From NCBI RefSeq assembly GCF_017355855.1, contig NZ_JAFEWD010000001.1, forward strand, positions 620,001 to 684,000: a stretch of 64,000 nucleotides of DNA. The letters run 5' to 3'. The stretch comes from Pedobacter sp. SYSU D00535 (GTDB taxonomy: Bacteria > Bacteroidota > Bacteroidia > Sphingobacteriales > Sphingobacteriaceae). The position numbers and the translations under genes are program-made. Positions 26,990 through 35,257 of this stretch are shown here, one piece after another (within the stretch, counting starts at the first letter, position 1; each line of letters starts with the position of its first letter). The notes beneath the pieces are model-generated. The model was given only the letters and a program-made list of their open reading frames with translations, was not told the DNA's origin and searched no databases.

Positions 26990-27898
26990 CTAGCGCTGAA
27001 AAACCTGCTTCATGTATCGCGTATTTGCCCCAAAGTTTTTTCTTACGTTGGTCGGCTCTTTCTGATCCCTGGACCGCTCTATCACCAGCCAGCCTTTATA
27101 GCCGATATCGTCTAAAGTTTCTTTCACTTTGTACATGTCCATGCGGGTATTGTGCTCCAGCCAAACACCATCTTCGTCCGTGCAGTGGATCATGCAAATA
27201 CGCTTTTTGCCTAAAATGCGTAACTCCTGATGCAGGTCTCTTCCTGCGCGAAGCGGGTTAGCAAAATTGAAGTAAATTTTGATCCCCTTCGATCCTATCT
27301 CCTCCAGCAATTCTACTTCGCCTTTTGCGTCTAAATGAGTCTCAACGCCAATGACTACTCCTGCTTTTTCGGCCATCTTTCCTGCCACTCTCAATCGCTC
27401 TACAATTGCCGGTCGTAGTTCAGGGTTGGCAACCAGGTTTCCCTGTACACCCAGGGGCAGGAACGCCACTTTGACATCCATAGCCTTCATAGTGTCAATA
27501 CAATCCTGTATCATTCGTTGGTAAGTTGGACGGGTTGCAAATGATTGAGCATAGAAGCCTGTCATCGCAATCGAGCATATTTCAATATTCAACTCTTTCG
27601 CTTTGTCTAAGAATTGCTGACGTATTTCGGGTTTTGCCAGCTGATTATCAAACGTTTCACGGCTTCCAAGACCACCCATGTCCAATTCCAGGCCATCCGC
27701 GCCTAAATCTTTTGCTAGCTGAAAGGCACCAAGCTTCTGTCTTTTCAGGATCATCAGGTCGACGACCGCTATTTTATAGCGCTGCTTCTTTTTACTCAGA
27801 GCCCAGCTAAGACTGGGTGAAAGCATTAAGCCGGCTGAGAGAAGCGCTGCGTTTTTTATAAAGGTTCTGCGGCTGTTGCCAGTTGTGTTGTTGTTCAT
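26990..27898 (-). CDS. secreted sugar phosphate isomerase/epimerase-type TIM barrel, Tat leader
   Basis: A 302-residue protein of the AP-endonuclease-2 / xylose-isomerase-like TIM barrel superfamily (GADGLELDMGGL, GVETHLDAKGEVELLEE, GYKGWLVIERSRD strands with the usual acidic and histidine metal ligands). It begins with a Tat leader: NSRRTFIKNAALLSAGLMLS. The ATG at 27898 gives that leader; an in-frame TTG lies 24 bases upstream. It is the last gene of the long PUL operon, 10 bp after the STN-esterase gene. Family members include sugar isomerases, epimerases and dehydratases, so the substrate cannot be fixed. Export suggests that it acts on a free or glycoside-bound sugar in the periplasm. 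Confidence 0.8.
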   Translation of the reverse strand: MNNNTTGNSRRTFIKNAALLSAGLMLSPSLSWALSKKKQRYKIAVVDLMILKRQKLGAFQLAKDLGADGLELDMGGLGSRETFDNQLAKPEIRQQFLDKAKELNIEICSIAMTGFYAQSFATRPTYQRMIQDCIDTMKAMDVKVAFLPLGVQGNLVANPELRPAIVERLRVAGKMAEKAGVVIGVETHLDAKGEVELLEEIGSKGIKIYFNFANPLRAGRDLHQELRILGKKRICMIHCTDEDGVWLEHNTRMDMYKVKETLDDIGYKGWLVIERSRDQKEPTNVRKNFGANTRYMKQVFQR

Positions 27899-27908
27899 GC
27901 TCAAATTT

Positions 27909-29288
27909 CTATTTTCCTGCAAAAAGCTTCTCTAACTCCTCGTAACTCCTGATGGCGGTAGCTGGCAAAGCCTCCCCTTTCTCCCCGAAAACATACATCG
28001 CCGGATACTTCTCAATAGTCACTTTAGATTCGTCGATTTTGCCCTGCTGATTCTGTACCTTTTTCAAATCCAAATTAAAATGCCTTGCCAAAAATTCGTA
28101 CAAGGCAAGGCGCTTGTTTATCCCGTAGTCGTGCCCCTCCTTCTCGAGATGAACATTTTTTACCAGATCATTCTTTCCGTAGAACTGGTAAACTTTTTCC
28201 AGGTAGGGAAACTCGGTTTTCGGAACATTCTGCGTCCAGTCTTTTCCGTCAGATATAATTAGTTGCGGACGAGGTGCCGCCATAGCAGCAATTTCTACGT
28301 TATTTGTCCCGCCACCACAGAGGTGAACGGGCATACCGCTCTCGCAGGGACAACCACCACTGTGGTACGAGGAAAGCATTACTACCGGCACGCTCAACTT
28401 GATCCGGTCATCCAGTGCTGTAATGAGCATCGTTTGGCTTCCTCCGCCTGAACCGCCGGTAATTGCTACCCGCTTCGGGTCTGCGTTTTTGAAGGAAAGC
28501 ATCCAATCGAGAATACGAATACTATTCAAGGCTTGCACCGTCATGGCTAGACTACGACGATGATCGCTCGATTTAAACTGTAATGCCGACTCTCCCCAGG
28601 CAAAAAGATCATAACTGAATGCCATTGCACCCATTCGGGCCTGCATCGCACACCGGTACTGTGCATCTGCCCGGTAACGGCCATCCCCAAAATGCCCGTC
28701 CGGATTTAGAATTACTGGAATTTTTCCTTTGGGATTGAGCGGCTTGTATAAGGAGCCGGTCACGTAAACACCTGGAAGCGTCTCCAAAGCGACGTTCTCA
28801 ACGGTGTAACCGTCCATTGTCCGTTTATTCGTAATAATTGGCTTGCTGTTCGGCTTATGCGGTAGCGGAGATAATTTCAGGGCTTCCCACATGCAGCCTC
28901 TGAGCTCTGCCTTTCTTTTTTCCCAGGTGGCTACATTATTGAATCTTGACCACAAATAATCCAACTGTTCTTTACCCTCTTGAGGAGTTTTTAAATGGTA
29001 CTGAAAGTTCTGTAGCTTATATTTTCCTTCCCCTTCTTTGGCGAAAGTGATATCCTGCGAAGACAGTACGTTGGCTAACGTTTTTTCTAGATCGGGACGG
29101 AAACGCCAGCCTGCATACGTCACGAAACGGTCTTTAACCAAATCTTCTGAGTAACGAATTTTAACATTGAACTGCCTTTCGATATCTGCAATCACCTCTT
29201 TTAGCGGTTGGCGGAAAGCATTATCAGAGGTTTGAGCCCGAGTAAAACCAATAGAGAAACTAAGTACAGCTAACAGTATGTATTTCAT
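27909..29288 (-). CDS. secreted alpha/beta-hydrolase (acetylxylan-esterase-like) with N-terminal STN-like domain
   Basis: A 459-residue secreted protein. After the signal peptide (ending FTRAQ) residues ~22-93 resemble an STN domain (FRQPLKEVIADIERQFNVKI; NVLSSQDITFAKEGEGKYKL), which is normally found in TonB-receptors and secretins. The rest is an alpha/beta hydrolase of the acetyl-esterase type: a nucleophile elbow ITGGSGGGSQ (Ser280), an oxyanion-region NPDGHFGDGR, and a candidate His in KEGHDYG near the C-terminus. The esterase would remove acetyl groups from pectin or another polysaccharide; the fusion is unusual. It lies 9 bp from the SSS transporter gene and probably shares its transcript. 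Confidence 0.75.
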   Translation of the reverse strand: MKYILLAVLSFSIGFTRAQTSDNAFRQPLKEVIADIERQFNVKIRYSEDLVKDRFVTYAGWRFRPDLEKTLANVLSSQDITFAKEGEGKYKLQNFQYHLKTPQEGKEQLDYLWSRFNNVATWEKRKAELRGCMWEALKLSPLPHKPNSKPIITNKRTMDGYTVENVALETLPGVYVTGSLYKPLNPKGKIPVILNPDGHFGDGRYRADAQYRCAMQARMGAMAFSYDLFAWGESALQFKSSDHRRSLAMTVQALNSIRILDWMLSFKNADPKRVAITGGSGGGSQTMLITALDDRIKLSVPVVMLSSYHSGGCPCESGMPVHLCGGGTNNVEIAAMAAPRPQLIISDGKDWTQNVPKTEFPYLEKVYQFYGKNDLVKNVHLEKEGHDYGINKRLALYEFLARHFNLDLKKVQNQQGKIDESKVTIEKYPAMYVFGEKGEALPATAIRSYEELEKLFAGK

Positions 29289-29296
29289 ATATCAAA

Positions 29297-30895
29297 CTAT
29301 AAAGAGGAAACTTCGGCCGATACAGCTCGTAGGCGTTCTTCGGCTTTCCTTTCCCGGCGGCTATCTACCCAGCCGCTGTATAATAAATTTTTATCCAATT
29401 CGGGTTTAGGAAAGAACAAGCTGGCGATATATCCTACGCCTATCACAACCAGATGGCTGTACACTCCTAACATCAGCTTGTTGTGCGTAAAGTTGTAAGC
29501 CCCGAAGTCGAGGAGCAAACGCTTGTTGTCGCCTAAACCGATTTCAGTGGAGGTTAAGAAAGCGTACGCGGTAAAGAGTACACAGGTAATAATAGCAATA
29601 TTGACTCCCTGCCGATTGGCCCTGGCGCTGAAAATACCGAGCAGAAATATTCCTACGATACCCCCCGAAAAAATTGCATAGAGCGTGAAGACAATTCCTA
29701 AAACACCTTCGCTCCCCGCATTAATATAAATTGCTCCAATTAGAATGGAGATTAAACCAGAAACAACTACGAACACCCGGCTTACCCGCAAGTACTCTTT
29801 ATCAGTACGGTGAGGGCGAAATTTCTTATAGTAGTCTTCTACGCCAACGGCGGCTAAGGAATTTAAATCTGCACTTAGGCTACAAATGGCAGCAGAGATC
29901 ATAGCTGCAAGAATAAATCCTATCACTCCCGTAGGTAGCTCAGTCATAATAAAGAAGGGAAAAACAGCATCAGCACGCATGCCATCAGGTAGTGGCTGCT
30001 GCCGATAGTAAACGAACAAGGCCGTTCCAATCAGCATAAACAGCGTCCAAACCGGAACTGTCAGCAGGATACCCAATAAGGAAGCACGAATAGCTGCCTT
30101 GTCTGTTTTTGCCGTTAAATACCGTTGAACAACTGTTTGGTCTGTTCCATACTTTTGAATAGCGTAGAAAGCGCCATTAATGACCATAACGATAAAGGTC
30201 AGCTGGGTAAAGTCAATATCGTAAGGTCCGAAGCCGGTGCGACCGTTCTCCTGGGCAATGTTCCAAACTTCTGCCGGGCCACCCTCTACTGAGTAGAGAA
30301 TAACTCCGAGACAAAGGATACCGGAAGCAAATAACATAAAGCCCTGAAATACATCAAGCCAGATAACAGCCTCGATACCACCCATTAAATTTACGATGAT
30401 GATAATTGCTCCAACCACCGTAATAATGGCAAAAGTATTTCCACCAGTCATATTGGAAAGCGCCACAGCAAGCAGAAAAAACACGGTTCCCATCCCCGAA
30501 AACTGCCGCAGTACAAATGCTAACGAGCTGTAATAGCGGGCCAGACGGCCAAATCTTTTTTCGAAATATTCGTAAGTGCTTAAACCAATCACCTTGCGGT
30601 ACAAAGGCACAATGAACCAGATCGTCCCAAGCAGGACAATGGGAACCATGAGCCCCTGCACTAGAAGTATCCAATTGGAGGAATAGCCTTCGCCAGGATA
30701 TCCCAAAAAGGTAACGCTACTGATGAGAGTAGCCAGGAGTGACATCCCGATAGCCCAAGCAGGAACTCTTCCTTGAGCTTTAAAATAGGTTTTTGTAGAG
30801 GTCTGGTTGCGCGAAAAGCGGAAGCCAAAGTAAAGCGTTATGAGCAGTACAATAGTGATAATTCCGTAGTCAATCGGACTTAGAACTGGTTTCAT
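29297..30895 (-). CDS. sodium:solute symporter (SSS family)
   Basis: A 532-residue inner-membrane transporter with about 13-14 predicted helices, including the family segments ISSVTFLGYPGEGYSSNWIL and AAMISAAICSLSADLNSLAA. SSS proteins import sugars, sialic acids, amino acids and organic acids with sodium. Its place directly downstream of four cytoplasmic catabolic genes (kinase, PdxA2, aldolase, dehydrogenase), 85 bp from the kinase start, points to import of the sugar acid those enzymes use. The substrate cannot be read from sequence. Close family members include sialic-acid transporters of the SSS type, which would fit a 2-keto-3-deoxy acid such as Dha. This last point is inference. Confidence 0.9.
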   Translation of the reverse strand: MKPVLSPIDYGIITIVLLITLYFGFRFSRNQTSTKTYFKAQGRVPAWAIGMSLLATLISSVTFLGYPGEGYSSNWILLVQGLMVPIVLLGTIWFIVPLYRKVIGLSTYEYFEKRFGRLARYYSSLAFVLRQFSGMGTVFFLLAVALSNMTGGNTFAIITVVGAIIIIVNLMGGIEAVIWLDVFQGFMLFASGILCLGVILYSVEGGPAEVWNIAQENGRTGFGPYDIDFTQLTFIVMVINGAFYAIQKYGTDQTVVQRYLTAKTDKAAIRASLLGILLTVPVWTLFMLIGTALFVYYRQQPLPDGMRADAVFPFFIMTELPTGVIGFILAAMISAAICSLSADLNSLAAVGVEDYYKKFRPHRTDKEYLRVSRVFVVVSGLISILIGAIYINAGSEGVLGIVFTLYAIFSGGIVGIFLLGIFSARANRQGVNIAIITCVLFTAYAFLTSTEIGLGDNKRLLLDFGAYNFTHNKLMLGVYSHLVVIGVGYIASLFFPKPELDKNLLYSGWVDSRRERKAEERLRAVSAEVSSL

Positions 30896-30979
30896 ATAGG
30901 TGGTTTTAATTGGTCTAATATCTTTGTTAGTTCATTTTCAAGATGATTTCAAATGGTTACATCTGTTTTTATCCCTGCA

Positions 30980-32131
30980 TTAGAAGCTCCAGATCTCTTT
31001 TGGCCAGTTATAGCTACCAGGTTTCAGGGTGACATGTAATCCTGGTTTTTCGATGGCCTCACTACGAATCACCCCGGGAGCATATTCAACTTTCGGATAG
31101 AGCGTTTTCAACCCTATCGTGCGGAAGATTGCTGAGGCAGTGGATCCTCCTTCTATAATCAGCTCATCAATCTCAGTAGCGGCAAACACTTCCTGAACCA
31201 CCAGCGCTGTCCTTTCTCTCAGCTCCAGCGCAGAAATGTCTCGACCTTCCCTTTCTTTGGGATCTATGGCAATTATCGCAGTTCCGAATTCCTTTAATCG
31301 CTTCAGCACCTCTTCTTTCCAATCGCGAAGGCCTTCATGGCTAATATTCTTGCCTTCAAAAAGATTAGAAGGCATATAAACAACCAGGCCCGTTTTTTCG
31401 AGAGATTCAATCCGGATGGCACTGTTAGAAAAAGCAGTACCGGAGACATAAAGTTTAACACCCGAGAATGGAGCGATTGACCTGTCCAAAGCATCAACTT
31501 TTATATCAAGAGAATCGAGTAAAGCGGTGAAGAAACCCGCCCCGCCTGAAAAAAGGCTGTGTTTACCAAAGTGCTTTGCCCAAGCCTTCAGGTCTTCATT
31601 TGTTGCAGCCTCGCCTACAATTACCCCCGGGCTGTCTAGCAAATCCTGATGTTTCAGTACCTGCACCTGCCCATCTTCTGCTTTCAGCATTTCGGTAATC
31701 CGGGAGCTGGTTACAGGAAATTCCGGATCATCTTTGAATCCGGTTTCTACGATAGGCTTTCCATAAATCAGGTAGTTGCCGTCTTCGATGGTGCGGCCAA
31801 GGGCGGGATTTGCGGGGACTATAAGAGCATGGTCGAAATCGAATGCAGAAAGTTGAGCCTGGATTTCAGGCAATACATGGCCCCGCAATACGGAATCTAC
31901 CTTTTTAAAAATCAACCCCGGCTGCAGTTTAGCGATTGCTTTGCTTACTTCTACCATCTCTGCCACAGCTTCAGCTTCCGGTTTCGAACGGGCATCGGTA
32001 GCAATAACTACCAGATCTGCTTTAGATTGCGGATCCACTTCTAAAGCAACTTCAACGCTCAAATTGTAGCGAAGGCCAATCCCTCCCAGCTCTGCTGCAC
32101 CTGTTAAATCGTCTGCAATAACCGCGATCAT
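30980..32131 (-). CDS. four-carbon acid sugar kinase (DUF1537, DtnK-like)
   Basis: A 383-residue kinase of the four-carbon acid sugar kinase family (DUF1537), which phosphorylates threonate or erythronate. The N-terminal motif IAVIADDLTGAAELGG and the C-terminal ATP-binding motifs (IIEGGSTASAIFR and TLKPGSYNWP) are present. The ATG at 32131 puts the DDLTGA motif right after the start; the longer frame to 32170 overlaps pdxA2. It lies 1 bp from the pdxA2 stop. Characterised members act with PdxA2 to turn D-threonate or D-erythronate into a triose phosphate. The exact stereoisomer is not readable from the sequence. Confidence 0.88.
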   Translation of the reverse strand: MIAVIADDLTGAAELGGIGLRYNLSVEVALEVDPQSKADLVVIATDARSKPEAEAVAEMVEVSKAIAKLQPGLIFKKVDSVLRGHVLPEIQAQLSAFDFDHALIVPANPALGRTIEDGNYLIYGKPIVETGFKDDPEFPVTSSRITEMLKAEDGQVQVLKHQDLLDSPGVIVGEAATNEDLKAWAKHFGKHSLFSGGAGFFTALLDSLDIKVDALDRSIAPFSGVKLYVSGTAFSNSAIRIESLEKTGLVVYMPSNLFEGKNISHEGLRDWKEEVLKRLKEFGTAIIAIDPKEREGRDISALELRERTALVVQEVFAATEIDELIIEGGSTASAIFRTIGLKTLYPKVEYAPGVIRSEAIEKPGLHVTLKPGSYNWPKEIWSF

Positions 32132-32132
32132 C

Positions 32133-33164
32133 TTATTTTTTATTTTTGGACAGCTGTACTGCCGATTCAATTGCTAAAACCATCGCATCGGGGCTTGCAA
32201 TCCCCTTTCCTGCAATTTCAAAGGCAGTTCCATGATCTACAGAAGTCCGGATGATAGGTAATCCCATCGTAATGTTGACACCTTTCACACTATCCATCTG
32301 CTGTTTTTCCTGGTTCCACTTAAATCCGGTCAGTTTGAATGGGATGTGCCCCTGGTCGTGATACATTGCGACTACACCTCCAAAATAACCTGTTGCGGCT
32401 TTCGAGAACATCGTGTCAGCCGGAACCGGACCTTCCACATCAAAGCCTCTGCGTTTTGCTTCTTCTACAGCAGGTGCAATTTCCTCATCATCTTCTGTCC
32501 CAAACAGCCCTGAATCACCAGCGTGAGGGTTCAGGCCGGCAATGCCGATCTTCAGGTTTTGTTCGCCGAGGCTGATCAACCCGTGATGCAACAGATCCAC
32601 CACTTCCAAAATCCGTTCTTTCTTCACCAAGTCACAGGCCTGACGAAGAGATACGTGAGTGGATACATGGATTACCTTCATGTTCTCTTCCACCAGTAGC
32701 ATCGCATACTTTTTGGTGTTGGTATAATGAGCATAAATCTCGGTGTGACCGGCAAAGTGATGTCCAGCTTCGTTGATAGATTTTTTATTGATCGGGCCTG
32801 TTACCGTAGCATCAACCTTTCCTTCAAGAGCCAGTTCGATCACCGTTTTCACAGCTTGAAATGACGCTTCTCCAGCCATAGCCGCAATCTCTCCAAACTT
32901 TAACTGAGACAGATCAACGTTCTGTAAATCAAAAACATCTACTGTTCCTAACTCAAATTTAGCTTGGCTAACATCAGTGATTGAATTGATCCTTGCATCT
33001 AAATTAATCCGGCTAATAATATCGGTAAAAACCGAAGCGTCACCGACCAGGACAGGTCTACAGATCTCGTAGATATTTTGCTGCAGTAAGGCTTTTACTG
33101 CGATCTCAGGGCCGATACTCGCCGGATCCCCCATTGTTATTCCTATGATAGGTTTCTCAGACAT
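32133..33164 (-). CDS. pdxA2: 4-phosphothreonate/erythronate dehydrogenase (PdxA2 type)
   Basis: A 343-residue NAD-dependent dehydrogenase of the PdxA family. The three metal-ligand regions are present: AGHTEIYAHY, LNPHAGDSGLFGTEDDEE and YHDQGHIPFK. In vitamin B6 synthesis PdxA acts on 4-phosphohydroxythreonine, but next to a DUF1537 kinase it is the PdxA2 form. PdxA2 oxidises and decarboxylates 4-phospho-D-threonate or -D-erythronate to dihydroxyacetone phosphate. Gene order (aldolase, PdxA2, kinase) and overlap with the aldolase gene by 8 bp make the catabolic reading likely. The absence of a B6 operon context also speaks against PdxA itself. Confidence 0.87.
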   Translation of the reverse strand: MSEKPIIGITMGDPASIGPEIAVKALLQQNIYEICRPVLVGDASVFTDIISRINLDARINSITDVSQAKFELGTVDVFDLQNVDLSQLKFGEIAAMAGEASFQAVKTVIELALEGKVDATVTGPINKKSINEAGHHFAGHTEIYAHYTNTKKYAMLLVEENMKVIHVSTHVSLRQACDLVKKERILEVVDLLHHGLISLGEQNLKIGIAGLNPHAGDSGLFGTEDDEEIAPAVEEAKRRGFDVEGPVPADTMFSKAATGYFGGVVAMYHDQGHIPFKLTGFKWNQEKQQMDSVKGVNITMGLPIIRTSVDHGTAFEIAGKGIASPDAMVLAIESAVQLSKNKK

Positions 33165-34098
33165 TTGCTAAAGGTCTATTTATTTGAATTCCTTCTCTTT
33201 CTATTAATTCATGAAGACCGCGTCTCAGGCGGACCTCCTCCACTTTTGAGAGTGGTTGAAGTGGCGGCATAACCACAGGTTCGCATAATCCGTATTCCTG
33301 CATCAACACTTTCAATGCCCACAGCGATTCCCCAAGCGTTCGTCCCGACTGGTATAAATCCCCCAGCAGATCTGAATGGTACTGGTAGCGGAAAACCTGC
33401 TCCTGATCGGAATCTAAAGCAGCCATCATCATCCTGCTATATAAGCCGGGATGGAGGTTTCCGGTACTTGGTATCAGACCATCACTGCCGTTTAATAGCG
33501 CATGGGCAGACTTAGCGGCCCATCCCAAAAAGTGACTAAAGTCGGCACGATTACCCCAAAGCGACGTCGATTCATTCAAACGGCTTTCTCCCCGTTCTGA
33601 ATCTTTTGTACCGACGATGTACTCGTGATAGCTAAGCTCATCGATCACTTCCAGAGGGATCGACATATGCGTGGTAGCAGGGATGTTGTAAATAATCAGG
33701 GGACCTTTAATCTGCTCAGCCAGCGACTCGAAATACTTCTTCATCTGGGCTTCCGTAAGCGGATAGTAGGAAGGTAAGGTAGCCGCCACAGCATCTACTC
33801 CTGCGTCAAAGCATCGCTTTGCAAACTCCACCGACTCTTCAAAACAGTTGCTGGAGATACCCGCATAAAGCATCGTTCCCTCCTTTTTTAACTTCCCTGC
33901 CAACTGCAGATAATCCTGCTTGAGGGTATTAGGTAGAGAAGCTGATTCTCCAGTAGTTCCAAGGAAAAAAGGAGAAACGTTATTTGCATAGAGGTTGTTG
34001 AAGATGCGCTCTACAGCTCCCTCGTCGAGCGTAAACTCGTTTGTTACGGGAGTAACTACAGGCACAACAACACCCTGGTATTTTTTCTTGATATTCAT
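33157..34098 (-). CDS. DapA/NanA-superfamily class I aldolase (dihydrodipicolinate synthase family)
   Basis: A 313-residue (beta/alpha)8 aldolase. The GTTGE motif (residues 47-51), the Tyr in IIYNIPATT (Y137) and the Schiff-base Lys in GTKDSE (K165) are in the right order. Such enzymes add or remove pyruvate; members include dihydrodipicolinate synthase, N-acetylneuraminate lyase and 2-keto-3-deoxy acid aldolases. No signal peptide. It overlaps pdxA2 by 8 bp and sits 1 bp from the dehydrogenase gene, in a sugar-acid operon without lysine genes, so a catabolic retro-aldol role is more likely than lysine synthesis. The donor acid is inferred, not read: Dha, Kdo or a keto-deoxy aldonate are the options. 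Confidence 0.85.
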   Translation of the reverse strand: MNIKKKYQGVVVPVVTPVTNEFTLDEGAVERIFNNLYANNVSPFFLGTTGESASLPNTLKQDYLQLAGKLKKEGTMLYAGISSNCFEESVEFAKRCFDAGVDAVAATLPSYYPLTEAQMKKYFESLAEQIKGPLIIYNIPATTHMSIPLEVIDELSYHEYIVGTKDSERGESRLNESTSLWGNRADFSHFLGWAAKSAHALLNGSDGLIPSTGNLHPGLYSRMMMAALDSDQEQVFRYQYHSDLLGDLYQSGRTLGESLWALKVLMQEYGLCEPVVMPPLQPLSKVEEVRLRRGLHELIEREGIQINRPLANV

Positions 34099-34099
34099 T

Positions 34100-35257
34100 T
34101 TAATAGGCTTGAGTATAAATTGAAATTGCGTCCTCCAAAGTTATCTCCCTCGGGTTGTTTTTCAACAGCCTCGTTATCTTCATTGCATCTTCAGCCATCA
34201 GTGGGATTGCATCCTTCGGAATATTCAGGTCGCTTAACCTGGCCGGGATACCGCAATCAGCTATTAACTGCTTGATTTTCTCAACTCCCTTCGCTGCAGT
34301 TGTCAGATCGTCTGCCTCCCTTGCACAGCCCAGGGCCAGTGCAACCTCAGCGTACTTCTTTGGAGCAGCGGGAATATTGAATTCCATTACATAAGGTAAA
34401 AGCAACGCATTTGACAAGCCATGTGCCAGATGGAACATACTGCCCAAAGGGTATGACAAAGCATGAACACCCGCAGTGTTAACGGGGCCTAAGCAAAAAC
34501 CTCCAAGTAAGCTACCCATTGCCACTTCTGTCCTTGCTTCCTCATCCTTTCCGTCCCTTACAGCCTTCACAATGTTAGCAGCAATGAGGCGCATCCCCTC
34601 ATAGGCGTACATATCAATAAAAGCTTGAGAAAACTTATTAGTATAGGCTTCAAGACAGTGCGTTAAAGCATCCAAACCCGTTGCAGCGGTAATCGAGGCG
34701 GGTACGCTGATAGTGAGTAAAGGATCAACATAAACGATGTCTGGAACCAGATAAGGACTAATGATCCCTTTCTTCTGATTGTCGGAATTGTCGACTAAAA
34801 TTGCATTGGGAGAAGCCTCACTGCCGGTGCCTGAAGTTGCAGGTACACAGATGAGTTTCTTGGTACGCCCTTTCAGCAAACCGATTCCAACGATCTCCTC
34901 CAGAGTTTGCTCGTTATCCAGCTGTGCCGCCACTAACTTTGCAATGTCAAGCACGCTTCCGCCCCCAATTCCAACCACTACATCAGCATTGAAAGGAGCA
35001 ACGCGGGCCATCAACTGCTTAAAATCATCAAAGGTGGGCTCCTGCGTAATGCTTGTATCTACCAACACTTCAAACCCTTGCTTCTCAAGTTTCTCCACCA
35101 TCCCACTTAAAGTAGATACCAAAGGCTGAATGGTGATCAGAAGAACTTTTTTGGCGCCCAGGGTCTCAAACTCTTGTATCAGATTTTCCGCCGTACCCTT
35201 TCCGAAGACAAGTTTGCCTGGAAATATAATTTTGAAATCCTGGCTCATCTTAATCAT
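34100..35257 (-). CDS. iron-containing alcohol dehydrogenase
   Basis: A 385-residue cytoplasmic NAD(P)-dependent dehydrogenase of the group III (Fe) alcohol dehydrogenase family. Nucleotide-binding GIGGGSVLDIAKLVA, the metal-ligand THCLEAYTNK and AHGLSNALLLPYVMEF are all visible. It reduces an aldehyde or oxidises an alcohol. The ATG at 35257 overlaps the BNR gene by 8 bp; the ATG at 35248 would leave a 1-bp gap, and the two cannot be told apart. In context it may reduce the aldehyde released by the neighbouring aldolase. An alternative is reduction of L-lactaldehyde from rhamnose released by GH78. Confidence 0.9.
   Translation of the reverse strand: MIKMSQDFKIIFPGKLVFGKGTAENLIQEFETLGAKKVLLITIQPLVSTLSGMVEKLEKQGFEVLVDTSITQEPTFDDFKQLMARVAPFNADVVVGIGGGSVLDIAKLVAAQLDNEQTLEEIVGIGLLKGRTKKLICVPATSGTGSEASPNAILVDNSDNQKKGIISPYLVPDIVYVDPLLTISVPASITAATGLDALTHCLEAYTNKFSQAFIDMYAYEGMRLIAANIVKAVRDGKDEEARTEVAMGSLLGGFCLGPVNTAGVHALSYPLGSMFHLAHGLSNALLLPYVMEFNIPAAPKKYAEVALALGCAREADDLTTAAKGVEKIKQLIADCGIPARLSDLNIPKDAIPLMAEDAMKITRLLKNNPREITLEDAISIYTQAY

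Noticed and set aside
32133-33164. Vitamin B6 synthesis gene pdxA
   Set aside because: Its partner is a DUF1537 kinase and it overlaps a catabolic aldolase gene, which is the PdxA2 arrangement.
33157-34098. Lysine-pathway dihydrodipicolinate synthase (dapA)
   Set aside because: The gene sits in a sugar-acid operon with a kinase, PdxA2 and a dehydrogenase, and no other lysine gene is near.
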